Assembly: GCF_905220995.1 (NCBI RefSeq)
Contig: NZ_CAJNBJ010000001.1
Coordinates: 186,001-250,000 of the forward strand
Source: Nitrospira defluvii
GTDB lineage: Bacteria; Nitrospirota; Nitrospiria; Nitrospirales; Nitrospiraceae
DNA: 64,000 bases
Direction of reading: 5' to 3'
Within the stretch, counting starts at the first letter, position 1; each line of letters opens with the position of its first letter. The position numbers were made by a program, and so were the translations under genes. Of this stretch, positions 8,814 through 17,503 are shown in pieces. The notes beneath the pieces are model-generated. The model searched no databases, was not told the DNA's origin, and saw nothing but the letters and a program-made list of their open reading frames with translations.

Positions 8814-9254
8814 GTGTTTGCCGGTGAACACCTTTGCAAGGTCGATGAGAAGGGACGGTTTCTGATCCCCTCTCCGCTTCGGGAGCGATTCCAGGCCGAG
8901 GGGAACCAGGTCATGTTCCTGAAAAACACCGAGCAGACCCTGTGGATGTACTCAGCCAAAGAATGGGAAAAGGTGCTGGAGCGGACCAGGGCCACCCTGG
9001 ATGAGGATCAAAGCCGCCTGTTTATGCACCACGTGATGGCGCAGGCCGGCGCCTCGGATATCGACAAGGCGGGTCGGGTGCTGATTCCAAGCCGCCTCCG
9101 CAAACTTGTTCCGATGGATGACGATCAGGAAATCTACCTCGTGGGCATGTACCATCGCCTGGAAATCTGGGGCCCGTCGGAATGGCGGCGGTATCTCACC
9201 AGAAACGAAGACCGGGTCGAGCAGGACATGGCTAAGATCCAAAACCTCCTCTAG
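8814..9254 (+). CDS. mraZ: Transcriptional regulator MraZ
   Basis: A 146-residue protein starting at a GTG with GGAGG at 8800-8804. It holds two AbrB-like MraZ repeats: residues about 1-70 (GEHLCKVDEKGRFLIPSPLR) and 75-140 (SDIDKAGRVLIPSRLRKLV). MraZ forms DNA-binding rings and usually represses the division and cell-wall cluster of which it is the first gene. Here the next genes are a RusA-like nuclease and an HD-GYP-like protein, with no rsmH, ftsL or ftsI, so this copy sits outside a dcw operon. Family membership is secure; the regulatory target is open. Confidence 0.93.
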   Translation: MFAGEHLCKVDEKGRFLIPSPLRERFQAEGNQVMFLKNTEQTLWMYSAKEWEKVLERTRATLDEDQSRLFMHHVMAQAGASDIDKAGRVLIPSRLRKLVPMDDDQEIYLVGMYHRLEIWGPSEWRRYLTRNEDRVEQDMAKIQNLL

Positions 9255-9417
9255 TGTTATAGGCAGGCCCTTGCGCCGCGTCTCCCGTCCCCGACAATCC
9301 TCGATCCCGATTCGTTCCACTTCGTTTCGGACTCCCCCTGACAAGGTGACGCCTCCGCCCACCAACCTTGTGCTCAGGAAAGGATCGACTCGCAGCCTGC
9401 CTGCTGCCACCTCAGGC

Positions 9418-9918
9418 GTGCCGATTCACGCCGACGTCCGGGTCTCCAGTGACGCCCTCGCCCTCACGCTCCCCATCCCTCCGAGCGTGAATCACCAATA
9501 TGCCACCGTGAACGGGCGCCGGTTGCTCTCCGCCAAAGGCCGCGCCTTCAAGGCATTCGTAGGGCAACAAATTCTGGTTGCGCTTGCCCAATCGCCCCAT
9601 CGTGGTACTCTAAGGCACAATTTGCAGCAGGCGAGTCTCTCCCTATCGATCCGTTTCTTTTTTGCGTCGGCCCTGCGACGGGACACCGATGGCGGACTCA
9701 AGATCGCGCAAGATGCTCTCTGCGAGGGCCTGGGGTTGAACGATAATCGGGTAGTGGAAACACATCTGTACAAGTATCAGGACCGAGACCATCCTCGCAT
9801 GGAAATTCTGTTGGCGGTCGCACCGCGAAGGCCCACGACATCCCCGGATCCCATCCTTGCGAAAACAGCGCCTGCGGTGCTCCCGGGATCATCGACCGTC
9901 CCTGAACGAATCCCCTAG
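9418..9918 (+). CDS. RusA-like Holliday junction resolvase
   Basis: About 166 residues from a GTG at 9418. A TTG at 9271 and a GTG at 9370 are in-frame alternatives, and none has a convincing ribosome-binding site. The core begins LTLPIPPSVNHQYATVNGRRLLS and continues to DTDGGLKIAQDALCEGLGLNDNRV, holding the conserved aspartates that bind Mg2+ in RusA. RusA resolves Holliday junctions and is often phage-derived, but nothing phage-like surrounds it. The product is well supported; the start is not. Confidence 0.78.
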   Translation: MPIHADVRVSSDALALTLPIPPSVNHQYATVNGRRLLSAKGRAFKAFVGQQILVALAQSPHRGTLRHNLQQASLSLSIRFFFASALRRDTDGGLKIAQDALCEGLGLNDNRVVETHLYKYQDRDHPRMEILLAVAPRRPTTSPDPILAKTAPAVLPGSSTVPERIP

Positions 9919-9972
9919 GACGAGCAAAGGCCACTCGCGCGAGAGACGACGAGCCTTTTACAGTTACACGGC

Positions 9973-11217
9973 ATGGCCTACCGCCCCATCACCATTGACG
10001 CACTCCGAATCGGCATGCACGTCGCCAAGTTGGACGTGGCCTGGTTTCGCTCACCCTTCATGCGCCACTCGTTCTTGATTCGAACCGACGAACAGATCGA
10101 GAAGTTGCGACGAGCCGGCGTCAAACAGCTCAGCATCGATCCAACGCGAGGGCTCGACCTGCAGGACACGACGGCTTCCCCTCAAGACCAGCCCAACGTC
10201 ACCGCTCCACCCTCCCCTGCTATCCAGGCTACCTCCCCGGCAGTGGCTGTCCGCTCTCTCGCGAACATGGCACAGGAGCTTCTGGCTGCGAGGTCAGTGC
10301 GTGCCCGCCTCGAAGAGTCGGTCCAATCCACATTCTCACGCATCGCGAAGACCGGGATCGTCGATCCGGAAGAAGCGAGTCACGCCGTCCATGCCATCAG
10401 CGCCGTCGCACAGTCGCTCAACAGCCACGCCTTGTTTATGGTGTTCAGTCAAGGTCGTGAGGCGAATGCGCCGCTCAGCCAACATTCGCTCGCCACCTGC
10501 AGCTTTTCGATGATTCTCGCGCATGCCGCTGACTATAACCTGGTCGCCATCCAGGAGTTGGCCACCGGGGCGCTGCTCCACGACATCGGACTGTTGCAGG
10601 TGCCGCCGGCCATGCTTCAACGCGTATTTGACACGTCCGCCCCTCTGACCGAACAGCAGCGACGGACCTACGAGGCCCACGCGCGCGGGGGGGCGATTTT
10701 GCTGGAGCGTCAAGGCGGGTTCACCCAGCCGGTGGAACAAATCGTGGCGGAACACCATGCCTATTTGAATGGCAGCGGATTCCCCGCCGAATCCGGGGGA
10801 GCCTTCACCTCGGACATGACCCGAATCGTAATGGTCGCCGATCGCTATGACGAATTGATGACGGGATTCGGCGGCGCCTCACCGCTGACGCCCCACCAAT
10901 CCTTACAGCGACTCTATCAAGAAGGACAGGAGGGCAAGTACGAAACTCGGCTGATCTCCCTGTTCGTCAAAGTCATGGGCATTTACCCGGTCTATAGTTA
11001 TGTCGCCCTCACTACAGGCGAGCGGGCGATTGTCTCCGTCATCAACACCAGCAAGCTACACCAACCCATCGTCACCATCACACATGATCCTTCCGGAGAA
11101 CCCTACATCGTTCCGCTCGTGATCGATCTCGCCAATCAGGACGCACAGGCGCCAGCACGTGGAATCCGCTCGGTCCTGGGGACCATCCCCGAGGAGTTTG
11201 AGCGAGCCTACCATTGA
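9973..11217 (+). CDS. HD-GYP-like protein with DUF3391 N-terminus and altered motif
   Basis: A 414-residue cytosolic protein. Residues 1-60 (YRPITIDALRIGMHVAKLDV) resemble DUF3391, a common partner of HD-GYP domains. The HD core is about residues 165-300 with GALLHDIGLLQVP. The usual HDIGK is HDIGL, HHExxDGxGYP reads HHAYLNGSGFP, and the late aspartate in VADRYDELMTG is kept. HD-GYP enzymes hydrolyse cyclic di-GMP, but with a ligand-region Glu and Asp replaced this one may have lost or changed activity. It probably acts in second-messenger signalling; catalysis is doubtful. Confidence 0.82.
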   Translation: MAYRPITIDALRIGMHVAKLDVAWFRSPFMRHSFLIRTDEQIEKLRRAGVKQLSIDPTRGLDLQDTTASPQDQPNVTAPPSPAIQATSPAVAVRSLANMAQELLAARSVRARLEESVQSTFSRIAKTGIVDPEEASHAVHAISAVAQSLNSHALFMVFSQGREANAPLSQHSLATCSFSMILAHAADYNLVAIQELATGALLHDIGLLQVPPAMLQRVFDTSAPLTEQQRRTYEAHARGGAILLERQGGFTQPVEQIVAEHHAYLNGSGFPAESGGAFTSDMTRIVMVADRYDELMTGFGGASPLTPHQSLQRLYQEGQEGKYETRLISLFVKVMGIYPVYSYVALTTGERAIVSVINTSKLHQPIVTITHDPSGEPYIVPLVIDLANQDAQAPARGIRSVLGTIPEEFERAYH

Positions 11218-11289
11218 TCCCGGCGTCGCCTGTCGTCACGACAGGTCGCACCGCTTGCGCTCCGGACCACGATGCGAGTGTTGCAAGGG

Positions 11290-12525
11290 TTATTCGTAAC
11301 GAAGTGCGTCGATCGGATTCAGGCGCGCGGCCTTGTTCGCGGGATAGAGCCCGAAAAAGAGGCCGACCCCGAGAGAGAACACACAGGCCGTCGCGATCGA
11401 CTCAAACGAAATGATGGTCGGCCAGCCGGCAATCACCGTCGTCAGCCTGGCGCCGGCTACTCCCACGATGACACCGATCACGCCCCCAAACAGGCTTAAC
11501 GTCATCGCTTCAATTAAAAACTGGGTCAGGATATGCATCCGTTTCGCGCCCACCGCCATACGCACCCCGATTTCTTTGGTTCGTTCGGTGACCGAGACCA
11601 GGAGAATGTTCATGATCCCGATGCCGCCCACCAGCAACGAGACCGACGCAATGGCAAACAGCATGGCCGTGAGGGTTTGACTCGTGCCTTCCTGTACCTT
11701 GCCGATGTCGACCTGTGTGCGAACGGTAAAATCATCTGCCTGATCCGGCTGCAAGCGATGTCGAGCCCGTAAGACCTCGCGAATATGCTCGACGGCCTCC
11801 GGCAAATCGGCACTCTGTTCGGTCGAGGCAAAGAGGGCGCCCACCGACCCGAGAAACTGGCTCCCGAACACCTTCCGTTCCGCCGTCGTAAAGGGCACGA
11901 AAATCACATCGTCCTGATCACTTCCCTGAGCCGACTGTCCCTTTGGCGCCAACACGCCGATGACTTGGAAGGGCACATTCTTGATACGAATCGTCGCGCC
12001 GACCGCCTCTTCGCCAGGATCGAAGAGATTCTCCAAGGTCGTCTGACCGATCAACGCCACCCGTGCGGCGCTTTCCATATCCGACTGCGTAAAGGGACCG
12101 CCGCTCGAGAACGACCAGTCGCGAATTGTGAGGTAACTCGGGGACACACCGTTCACCGGCCCGTTCCAGTTGCGGTTGCCATTGACGATCTGCATCACGT
12201 CACGCTTGGCCCAGGCCGTATCCGAGAGGAGCGGACTCCGCTTCTTCATTTCGGCCGCATCGTTGACCGTCAACGTCACCGCGCCGCCCTGCCCACCCCG
12301 TACACCGCTGACCGTGGTGGAGCCAGGCATGATCACGATCACGTTCGTCCCCATACTCGCCACCTGCGCCTGCACTGCAGCGCGCGCGCCTTGCCCGATG
12401 CTGACCATCGCAATGACGGCTCCCACACCGATCACGATGCCGAGCATCGTCAGACCGGCCCGCAACCGGTTCCGGCTCAGGATCCGCAAGGCAGTCATGA
12501 CGGTGAGTAGAACGAACGCTGACAT
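11290..12525 (-). CDS. MacB-type ABC efflux permease
   Basis: About 411 residues from the ATG at 12525. It has an N-terminal helix with the motif NRLRAGLTMLGIVIGVGAVIAMVSIGQGA, a large periplasmic domain, and three C-terminal helices (LLVGGIGIMNILLVSVTERTKEIGVRMAVGAK). This is the membrane half of a MacB pump whose ATPase is encoded separately, 7 bp upstream. With the adaptor at 13363-14622 it forms a tripartite export system; MacAB relatives export macrolides, peptides or siderophores. No outer-membrane TolC gene is adjacent. Confidence 0.9.
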   Translation of the reverse strand: MSAFVLLTVMTALRILSRNRLRAGLTMLGIVIGVGAVIAMVSIGQGARAAVQAQVASMGTNVIVIMPGSTTVSGVRGGQGGAVTLTVNDAAEMKKRSPLLSDTAWAKRDVMQIVNGNRNWNGPVNGVSPSYLTIRDWSFSSGGPFTQSDMESAARVALIGQTTLENLFDPGEEAVGATIRIKNVPFQVIGVLAPKGQSAQGSDQDDVIFVPFTTAERKVFGSQFLGSVGALFASTEQSADLPEAVEHIREVLRARHRLQPDQADDFTVRTQVDIGKVQEGTSQTLTAMLFAIASVSLLVGGIGIMNILLVSVTERTKEIGVRMAVGAKRMHILTQFLIEAMTLSLFGGVIGVIVGVAGARLTTVIAGWPTIISFESIATACVFSLGVGLFFGLYPANKAARLNPIDALRYE

Positions 12526-12532
12526 GGACGGC

Positions 12533-13243
12533 CTAGGGGACGACGGACAATCGTGGCGTACGACGGACATCCTGCACAATCAGCCCGTCTTTCATGATGA
12601 GCTCGCGGGAGGCGTAGGCGGCGATGTCAGGCTCATGGGTCACCAGGATGATCGTAATGCCGTCTTCCCGGTTCAGTTCTTCAAGAATGCCCATGATTTC
12701 GCGGCTGGAAGCGGTATCGAGGTTGCCGGTCGGTTCATCCGCAAACAGGATCGACGGGGCCCCCACCAACGCCCGCGCAATCGCCACACGCTGCTGCTGA
12801 CCGCCGGAAAGTTGAGACGGATAGTGCTGCTCACGCCCCGCTAACCCCACGCGCTGCAACGCGGCGGCGGCCCGTTGGCGTTGTTCTTTGATCGAGGCCC
12901 CACGATAGAACAGCGGGAGTTGCGCATTTTCCAGCGCACTGGTCCTGGGGATCAGATTAAAATTCTGGAAGACAAAACCGATCTGCCGGTTGCGTAGTTC
13001 GGCCAGCAGATCCGGCTTGGCGCGGGCGACGTCCAACCCGTCCAATTCATAGCGCCCTCGAGTGGGTTGATCCAGACAACCGAGCAGATTCATGAGCGTG
13101 GATTTGCCGGATCCTGAGGTGCCCATCACCGCCACAAACTCACCACGCTCGATGGTAAGATTGATCCCCCGCAGCGCCTGCACCTCGACGTCACCAACGC
13201 GGTATACCTTCCAGACGTCTTGGCACACGATTAAGCCGGCCAT
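12533..13243 (-). CDS. MacB-type ABC efflux ATPase
   Basis: A 236-residue ATPase: Walker A GTSGSGKST, Q-loop GFVFQNFNLIPRTS, signature LSGGQQQRVAIARA, Walker B ILFADEPTGNLD, H-loop LVTHEPDIA. It matches the N-terminal domain of MacB and the lone ATPases of LolCDE-like systems. It is the middle gene of an adaptor-ATPase-permease operon and ends 8 bp before the permease start. Confidence 0.93.
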   Translation of the reverse strand: MAGLIVCQDVWKVYRVGDVEVQALRGINLTIERGEFVAVMGTSGSGKSTLMNLLGCLDQPTRGRYELDGLDVARAKPDLLAELRNRQIGFVFQNFNLIPRTSALENAQLPLFYRGASIKEQRQRAAAALQRVGLAGREQHYPSQLSGGQQQRVAIARALVGAPSILFADEPTGNLDTASSREIMGILEELNREDGITIILVTHEPDIAAYASRELIMKDGLIVQDVRRTPRLSVVP

Positions 13244-13287
13244 AGAGAGGTCTTCATCCGCCGTTCAGAAGGCATGAATACCTGCCC

Positions 13288-13350
13288 TGTTCAATGCTCG
13301 ATGCCCAATACTCAATCGACGGCTCGGTATTGAGCGCTGAAAATTGAACA
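13288..13350. repeat. Inverted repeat between the adaptor and ATPase genes
   Basis: TGTTCAAT at 13288-13295 is matched by ATTGAACA at 13343-13350. A second, imperfect CTCAAT/ATTGAG pair lies inside. The element fills much of the 119-bp gap in the efflux operon and could form an intercistronic hairpin. Confidence 0.5.
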
Positions 13351-13362
13351 TCGACCATGCCA

Positions 13363-14622
13363 CTATAGCCCACGATCGCGCCGCGCACCACGCGATTGCC
13401 CATTGCCGAACCCGGGAGGAAGCTCCGCGCCCTTACGCTCGCCGCGCGGCGCATCGATCGCCACCACGACCTGATCCCCTTCCTGTATCCCCTCTGCCGC
13501 GATTTCCACATACGCCCGGTCTGAGATGCCCATCATCACAGGTATTCGCTCCAAGTCATTGTTCGCAGTCAGCTTCCACACGCCCCATCGGCGTGAGGCC
13601 GGGGTTTCGGCACCACCAGCCGGGGACGGCCTGTCTCCCACTGCCCCTGCTTTCTCTTCTCGAACCGCCTTCGGCGGCGTGAACCGCAAGGCGGAACTCG
13701 GCACCTTCAAGACCTGGTCCTTTTTATCGATGACGATGGAGACATTCGCAGTCATTCCCGGCTTGAGACGAAAGTCCGGATTCTCAAACTCCACCACGAC
13801 GTCGTAGGTCACGACGTTCTGAATATTGATCGGCGCATTGCGCACCTGCCGCACTCGTCCCTGAAACGGTTCCCCAGGATATGCATCCACGGTGAACGTC
13901 GCAGCCTTCCCCTCGGCAATTCCCCCGATATCGGCCTCGCTGACATTCGTGTCCACCTGCATTTTGGTCACGTCTTCGGCGATCAAAAACAAGGTGGGAA
14001 TAGAAAAGCTGGCGGAAATCCGCTGGCCGACCTCCACCTGCCGGGAGATCACCACCCCGTCGACGGGTGAGCGGATCACCGTATACTTCAGATCCAACTC
14101 GGCCGCCTGTAGCATCGCTTCAGCCTGCTTCACGGCGGCTTCCGTGACCTTCAGCTGCGCCAGGGCCCCCTCTGATGCGGTCAGCGCGACATCCACCTCA
14201 TTCTGAGAGATGAACTGTTGCCCGATGAGCGACTTGGCACGATCCAGCTCGCGTCGCCGTTGCGCGAGATCGATCCGTGCCTTTTCCCAGGCGGCCTTGG
14301 CATTGGCAAGACTGGCCGCTGCTTGATCGCGCCGGGCCTGGTAGGGAAAAGGGTCGATACGCGCGACGACTTGGTTCGCCTTGACCCGGGAATTGAAATC
14401 GGCGTGGAGACTCTCGATCATGCCCGACACCTGACTTCCGACTTGAATCGTCGTGATGGGGTTGATCGTACCCGTGGCGGTGACGAGCGAGACGACCGTC
14501 CCACGTTCAACGGCCACCGTACGGTACCGCACGGGCACCTTTCGCTCACCGTTGAAAAAGACGTAACCGGCGATCGCGAGGCCGAGAGCGAGCACAGCGA
14601 CGATCACAGTGACACGGCGCAT
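13363..14622 (-). CDS. MacA-like periplasmic adaptor (membrane fusion protein)
   Basis: A 419-residue adaptor with an N-terminal membrane anchor (VIVAVLALGLAIAGYVFF). A barrel-sandwich half-motif follows (GTINPITTIQVGSQVSGMIESLHADFNSRVKANQVVARID), then a long helical hairpin (about residues 85-165) and the returning lipoyl half (VIRSPVDGVVISRQVEVGQRI). Membrane-proximal beta domains complete it. It would link the MacB-type permease to an outer-membrane channel. It is the first gene of the operon, which reads adaptor, ATPase, permease. Confidence 0.92.
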   Translation of the reverse strand: MRRVTVIVAVLALGLAIAGYVFFNGERKVPVRYRTVAVERGTVVSLVTATGTINPITTIQVGSQVSGMIESLHADFNSRVKANQVVARIDPFPYQARRDQAAASLANAKAAWEKARIDLAQRRRELDRAKSLIGQQFISQNEVDVALTASEGALAQLKVTEAAVKQAEAMLQAAELDLKYTVIRSPVDGVVISRQVEVGQRISASFSIPTLFLIAEDVTKMQVDTNVSEADIGGIAEGKAATFTVDAYPGEPFQGRVRQVRNAPINIQNVVTYDVVVEFENPDFRLKPGMTANVSIVIDKKDQVLKVPSSALRFTPPKAVREEKAGAVGDRPSPAGGAETPASRRWGVWKLTANNDLERIPVMMGISDRAYVEIAAEGIQEGDQVVVAIDAPRGERKGAELPPGFGNGQSRGARRDRGL

Positions 14623-14720
14623 CGACGGACTCTCCTTCTGCCGAACTGTGGGGGCATTCTAACAGAAAACAATTTGGCCGGGGAACGCGAGGCCCGCATG
14701 AGGCCCGCCGCAGGAGGGAG

Positions 14721-14760
14721 AGAAAAAAACGAAAGGCCGCTTGCCAGGAGGCAAACGGCC
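14721..14760 (-). terminator. Intrinsic terminator after the coiled-coil lipoprotein gene
   Basis: On the minus strand, arms GGCCGTTTGCC and GGCAAGCGGCC (14735-14760, one mismatch, 4-nt loop) are followed by TTTCGTTTTTTTCTC. It sits 48 bp downstream of the gene ending at 14809. Confidence 0.8.
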
Positions 14761-14808
14761 CTTCAGAGGGTCACTGTCCCGCCGACTCTGTTCAGTCGGC
14801 CGAGGCAA

Positions 14809-15531
14809 CTACGGACTGACGGTAATACGATCCTTGATGTCGTCGAACACGTCTTTCGGCACCACGTTCTTTGCGACGAGTTCGCCCTTCACCTTGTAGG
14901 GACGATTGCTCACAATACGCTCGGCCACATCCTGCGAAATGCCCAGGGTGAGGACGAGATCGGCCGACGGCGCCTTGTTGATGTTCAGCAAGGAAGCCGC
15001 CGGCGCGGGGGCATCGAACGGGGACGGCACGGGCGCGGTTTTCGTCGAAGACGACCCTGCACCCGAGAACGGAACCGACCCGCCTGATGATTCCATCGAC
15101 GACGACAAGGAGCGTGATCGCTCCTTCATTTCCTTCTGATATCGCGCGACCAACGACTTCAGCTGCTCGTTGTGGCGACGAGCTTCTTCATACTCTTGCT
15201 TGACGTTGCGATTCTGCGCCGTCAACTGCTTCACCTTGTCTTCCAATTCCTTGGTACGAACCTCGATGGTGTCGCGCTCTTTATCACGCCCGTGCTGGAT
15301 CCGCTGCAATTCATCCCGGGCGATCTGACTTTCGGACCCGAACTTGGCGTTCAGATCCTTGAGTGTCTTAACCTGCTGCTCCAGGGCATTCTTCTGCGCC
15401 CTCGCACGCTCCAGTTCCCCTCTCGTGGCATCGGCATCGGCAAGCGCCTCGTGATACTTCTTCTCTGTTACGCACCCGCTGACGGCTATCGCGCTCATCA
15501 ACGCAAACCCAGCCATCCACACATGCCTCAT
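14809..15531 (-). CDS. Coiled-coil lipoprotein with C-terminal helix-hairpin-helix domain
   Basis: A 240-residue protein with a lipoprotein signal ending AIAVSGC (cleavage before Cys20). Residues about 25-150 are heptad-rich and charged, a long coiled coil. A Ser/Pro/Ala linker (150-185) leads to LLNINKAPSADLVLTLGISQDVAERIVSNRP, which matches the ComEA-type helix-hairpin-helix. It is therefore an envelope-anchored rod carrying a fold that often binds DNA. On the minus strand TTGACA (15605-15610) lies 17 bp from a weak TACACA, and an intrinsic terminator follows, so it is probably monocistronic. Function is unknown; a DNA-uptake or scaffold role would be inference. Confidence 0.8.
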   Translation of the reverse strand: MRHVWMAGFALMSAIAVSGCVTEKKYHEALADADATRGELERARAQKNALEQQVKTLKDLNAKFGSESQIARDELQRIQHGRDKERDTIEVRTKELEDKVKQLTAQNRNVKQEYEEARRHNEQLKSLVARYQKEMKERSRSLSSSMESSGGSVPFSGAGSSSTKTAPVPSPFDAPAPAASLLNINKAPSADLVLTLGISQDVAERIVSNRPYKVKGELVAKNVVPKDVFDDIKDRITVSP

Positions 15532-15778
15532 GCGCCCCTCCCTGTTCGATCTGGACCGATCGGACCTCTACTCTCTTGTTGTGTGTATGCCATCACCTCA
15601 ACTTTGTCAACAAGTTTGCCGATTGCGACTCACGTGTGGAGAACCGGCCGGCTTCCTGCCCTGCCGCCGCAAACTTCACGTCGCTTGACTGATGGAAAGC
15701 AGTCTGGGAATATGCAGCGACTGTTCGACGAAGTGACCGAACCAACCACCACATCCCACACACCATCTCGCACACACT

Positions 15779-16654
15779 ATGATGAACTGGGGCCCGGAGC
15801 TTGCCGTCATTCTCGGCATCATCGAAGGACTGACCGAATTTCTTCCTGTTTCCTCCACAGGCCATCTGATCCTCGTCGGCCACGCCCTGGGATTCACCGG
15901 CGACATCGCCTCGAACGTGGAGATCTCGATTCAGCTGGGCTCCATCCTGGCCATCATCGCCTACGAACGCACCAAGCTCTCCTCCCTGGCTTCCCACGCA
16001 TTGCGGGAGCAACGTGATTTTCGCGCGCTGATCGCCGCTCGGGGTACGACAGCCTGGCCGGCCCTCATCCAAGAGTCCATCCGCGACCAACCGAATCTCT
16101 GGTTCGTCATCGGACTCGGCCTCGCCTTTTTGCCCGCCGCGCTGGTGGGATTCCTCGCCCACAAGTCCATTAAGGCCTACCTCTTCTCCCCGACCACCGT
16201 CGCGATTTCGTTGATCGTCGGAGGCATCATCATTCTGGTGGTGGAGCGCATGCAGAATCGCGTGCGTGTGAAGGAACTGCTGCAGGTGACGCCACGATCG
16301 GCCTTGTGGGTCGGCGTGGCCCAATGTTTCTCGCTGATTCCCGGCATGTCCCGCTCCGGCTCGACGATCGTGGGAGGCCTCCTCGCCGGGCTGGACCGGC
16401 GTGTCGCGACGGAATATTCCTTCTTTCTGGCGTTGCCGACCATGATCATCGCCACCATCTATCAAATGCTGAAATCGCAAGCCGCCTTCTCCCAGGATGA
16501 CTTCATCGCGCTCGGCATCGGCTTAGTGGTGTCCTTTGTGGTCGCCTGGGCCGTGATCGCCGCATTTTTGACCTACGTGCAACGCCACAGCCTCAGCGTC
16601 TTCGCCTACTACCGCATGGTGCTGGGCGTCGTCGTCCTGTTGGTGGTGCGTTAA
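15779..16654 (+). CDS. uppP: Undecaprenyl-diphosphatase UppP/BacA
   Basis: A 291-residue polytopic inner-membrane enzyme that recycles the undecaprenyl carrier for peptidoglycan and O-antigen synthesis. The two signature segments are EGLTEFLPVSSTGHLILVGH (residues about 19-38) and PGMSRSGSTIVGGLLAGL (about 190-207), carrying the catalytic Glu and Arg/Ser. An adjacent ATG at 15782 could be the actual start. Confidence 0.95.
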   Translation: MMNWGPELAVILGIIEGLTEFLPVSSTGHLILVGHALGFTGDIASNVEISIQLGSILAIIAYERTKLSSLASHALREQRDFRALIAARGTTAWPALIQESIRDQPNLWFVIGLGLAFLPAALVGFLAHKSIKAYLFSPTTVAISLIVGGIIILVVERMQNRVRVKELLQVTPRSALWVGVAQCFSLIPGMSRSGSTIVGGLLAGLDRRVATEYSFFLALPTMIIATIYQMLKSQAAFSQDDFIALGIGLVVSFVVAWAVIAAFLTYVQRHSLSVFAYYRMVLGVVVLLVVR

Positions 16655-16683
16655 TCTACTTCACAACAAGGAGTCGAGTCGGC

Positions 16684-16950
16684 ATGGGAAACGAGATGGA
16701 CAGCGTCCACGTGTACGATACCTGGGTCAAGGGAAAGAACGGCAAGTTGCACTTCGATGTGATGACGACGAGTCAGGAAAAGGCACTCACGCTTGCCAAA
16801 CAGCACCTGGTGAGCATCGGCGAACCGCAGGCGGTCATCACGCTCAAAGAATGCCAGTTCTGCCACAGCGAACCGCTCGTGATGTTTTCCGTGGAGCAGC
16901 AGCGCCAGTTTCGCGAGCAGGGCGGGTTCATCATTACGCTGCCGGTCTGA
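16684..16950 (+). CDS. DUF2024 family protein
   Basis: An 88-residue protein: VHVYDTWVKGKNGKLHFDVMTTSQEKALTLAKQHL, then the conserved LKECQFCHSEPL and GGFIITLPV. This order (VYDTxV, HFDV, xECxFCH, GxxII) matches DUF2024. The biochemical role is unknown; the CxxCH could bind a metal. It lies 29 bp after uppP with AAGGAG upstream, so it may be co-transcribed. Confidence 0.8.
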   Translation: MGNEMDSVHVYDTWVKGKNGKLHFDVMTTSQEKALTLAKQHLVSIGEPQAVITLKECQFCHSEPLVMFSVEQQRQFREQGGFIITLPV

Positions 16951-16981
16951 TCGGGAGAGGAAGCCCCCTTCGAGGCGTTCC

Positions 16982-17503
16982 TCAGGAGGAGGGATTTTCC
17001 GGAGCGACCGGAACCTCCTGCGCCTCTTTTTCCGTCGCAAAGTGGAAAATCAGAAACACCACCCCGACGGTAATGGCTGAGTCGGCGACGTTGAACGCCG
17101 GCCAATGGTACCCGTTGATGTAAAAATCCAGAAAGTCGATCACTTCCCCATACCGCAACCGATCCAACAAATTCCCGATCGCTCCGCCGAGTATCGCCGC
17201 CACGCTGAGCCGCCCCATCCAATCGTCCTTCGACATACGCACCAGAATCATCCCCAACAAGCCGACAGCGAACACCGAGGTCAGTCCGAAAAACACAAAG
17301 CGGAATGAGCTGCTACTGGAGGAAAGAAAGCCGAACGCCGCGCCGGGATTCCGGATATAGGTGATGCTGAACAGGTTGGCGATGACGGGAATGGACTCAT
17401 GGAGCCGCATGGTCTCCATGACAGACAACTTCGTGACTTGATCCAGCACCACAATCGACAGGCTGAGCAGCCCGAGCAGCAGATACCGAATGGATGGGCT
17501 CAC
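16982..17503 (-). CDS. lspA: Lipoprotein signal peptidase LspA
   Basis: A 173-residue inner-membrane aspartyl protease with four hydrophobic segments that cleaves prolipoprotein signal peptides. Signatures are [43 protein letters not shown] and [14 protein letters not shown]; the last two hold the catalytic aspartates. Its start overlaps the end of ileS by 4 bp (ATGA), indicating translational coupling in the familiar ileS-lspA order. Several predicted lipoproteins in this window would be its substrates. Confidence 0.97.
   Translation of the reverse strand: MSPSIRYLLLGLLSLSIVVLDQVTKLSVMETMRLHESIPVIANLFSITYIRNPGAAFGFLSSSSSSFRFVFFGLTSVFAVGLLGMILVRMSKDDWMGRLSVAAILGGAIGNLLDRLRYGEVIDFLDFYINGYHWPAFNVADSAITVGVVFLIFHFATEKEAQEVPVAPENPSS

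Noticed and set aside
13288-13350. Intrinsic terminator inside the efflux operon
   Set aside because: The palindrome has AT-rich arms and no T-run, so termination is not supported; listed as a repeat.
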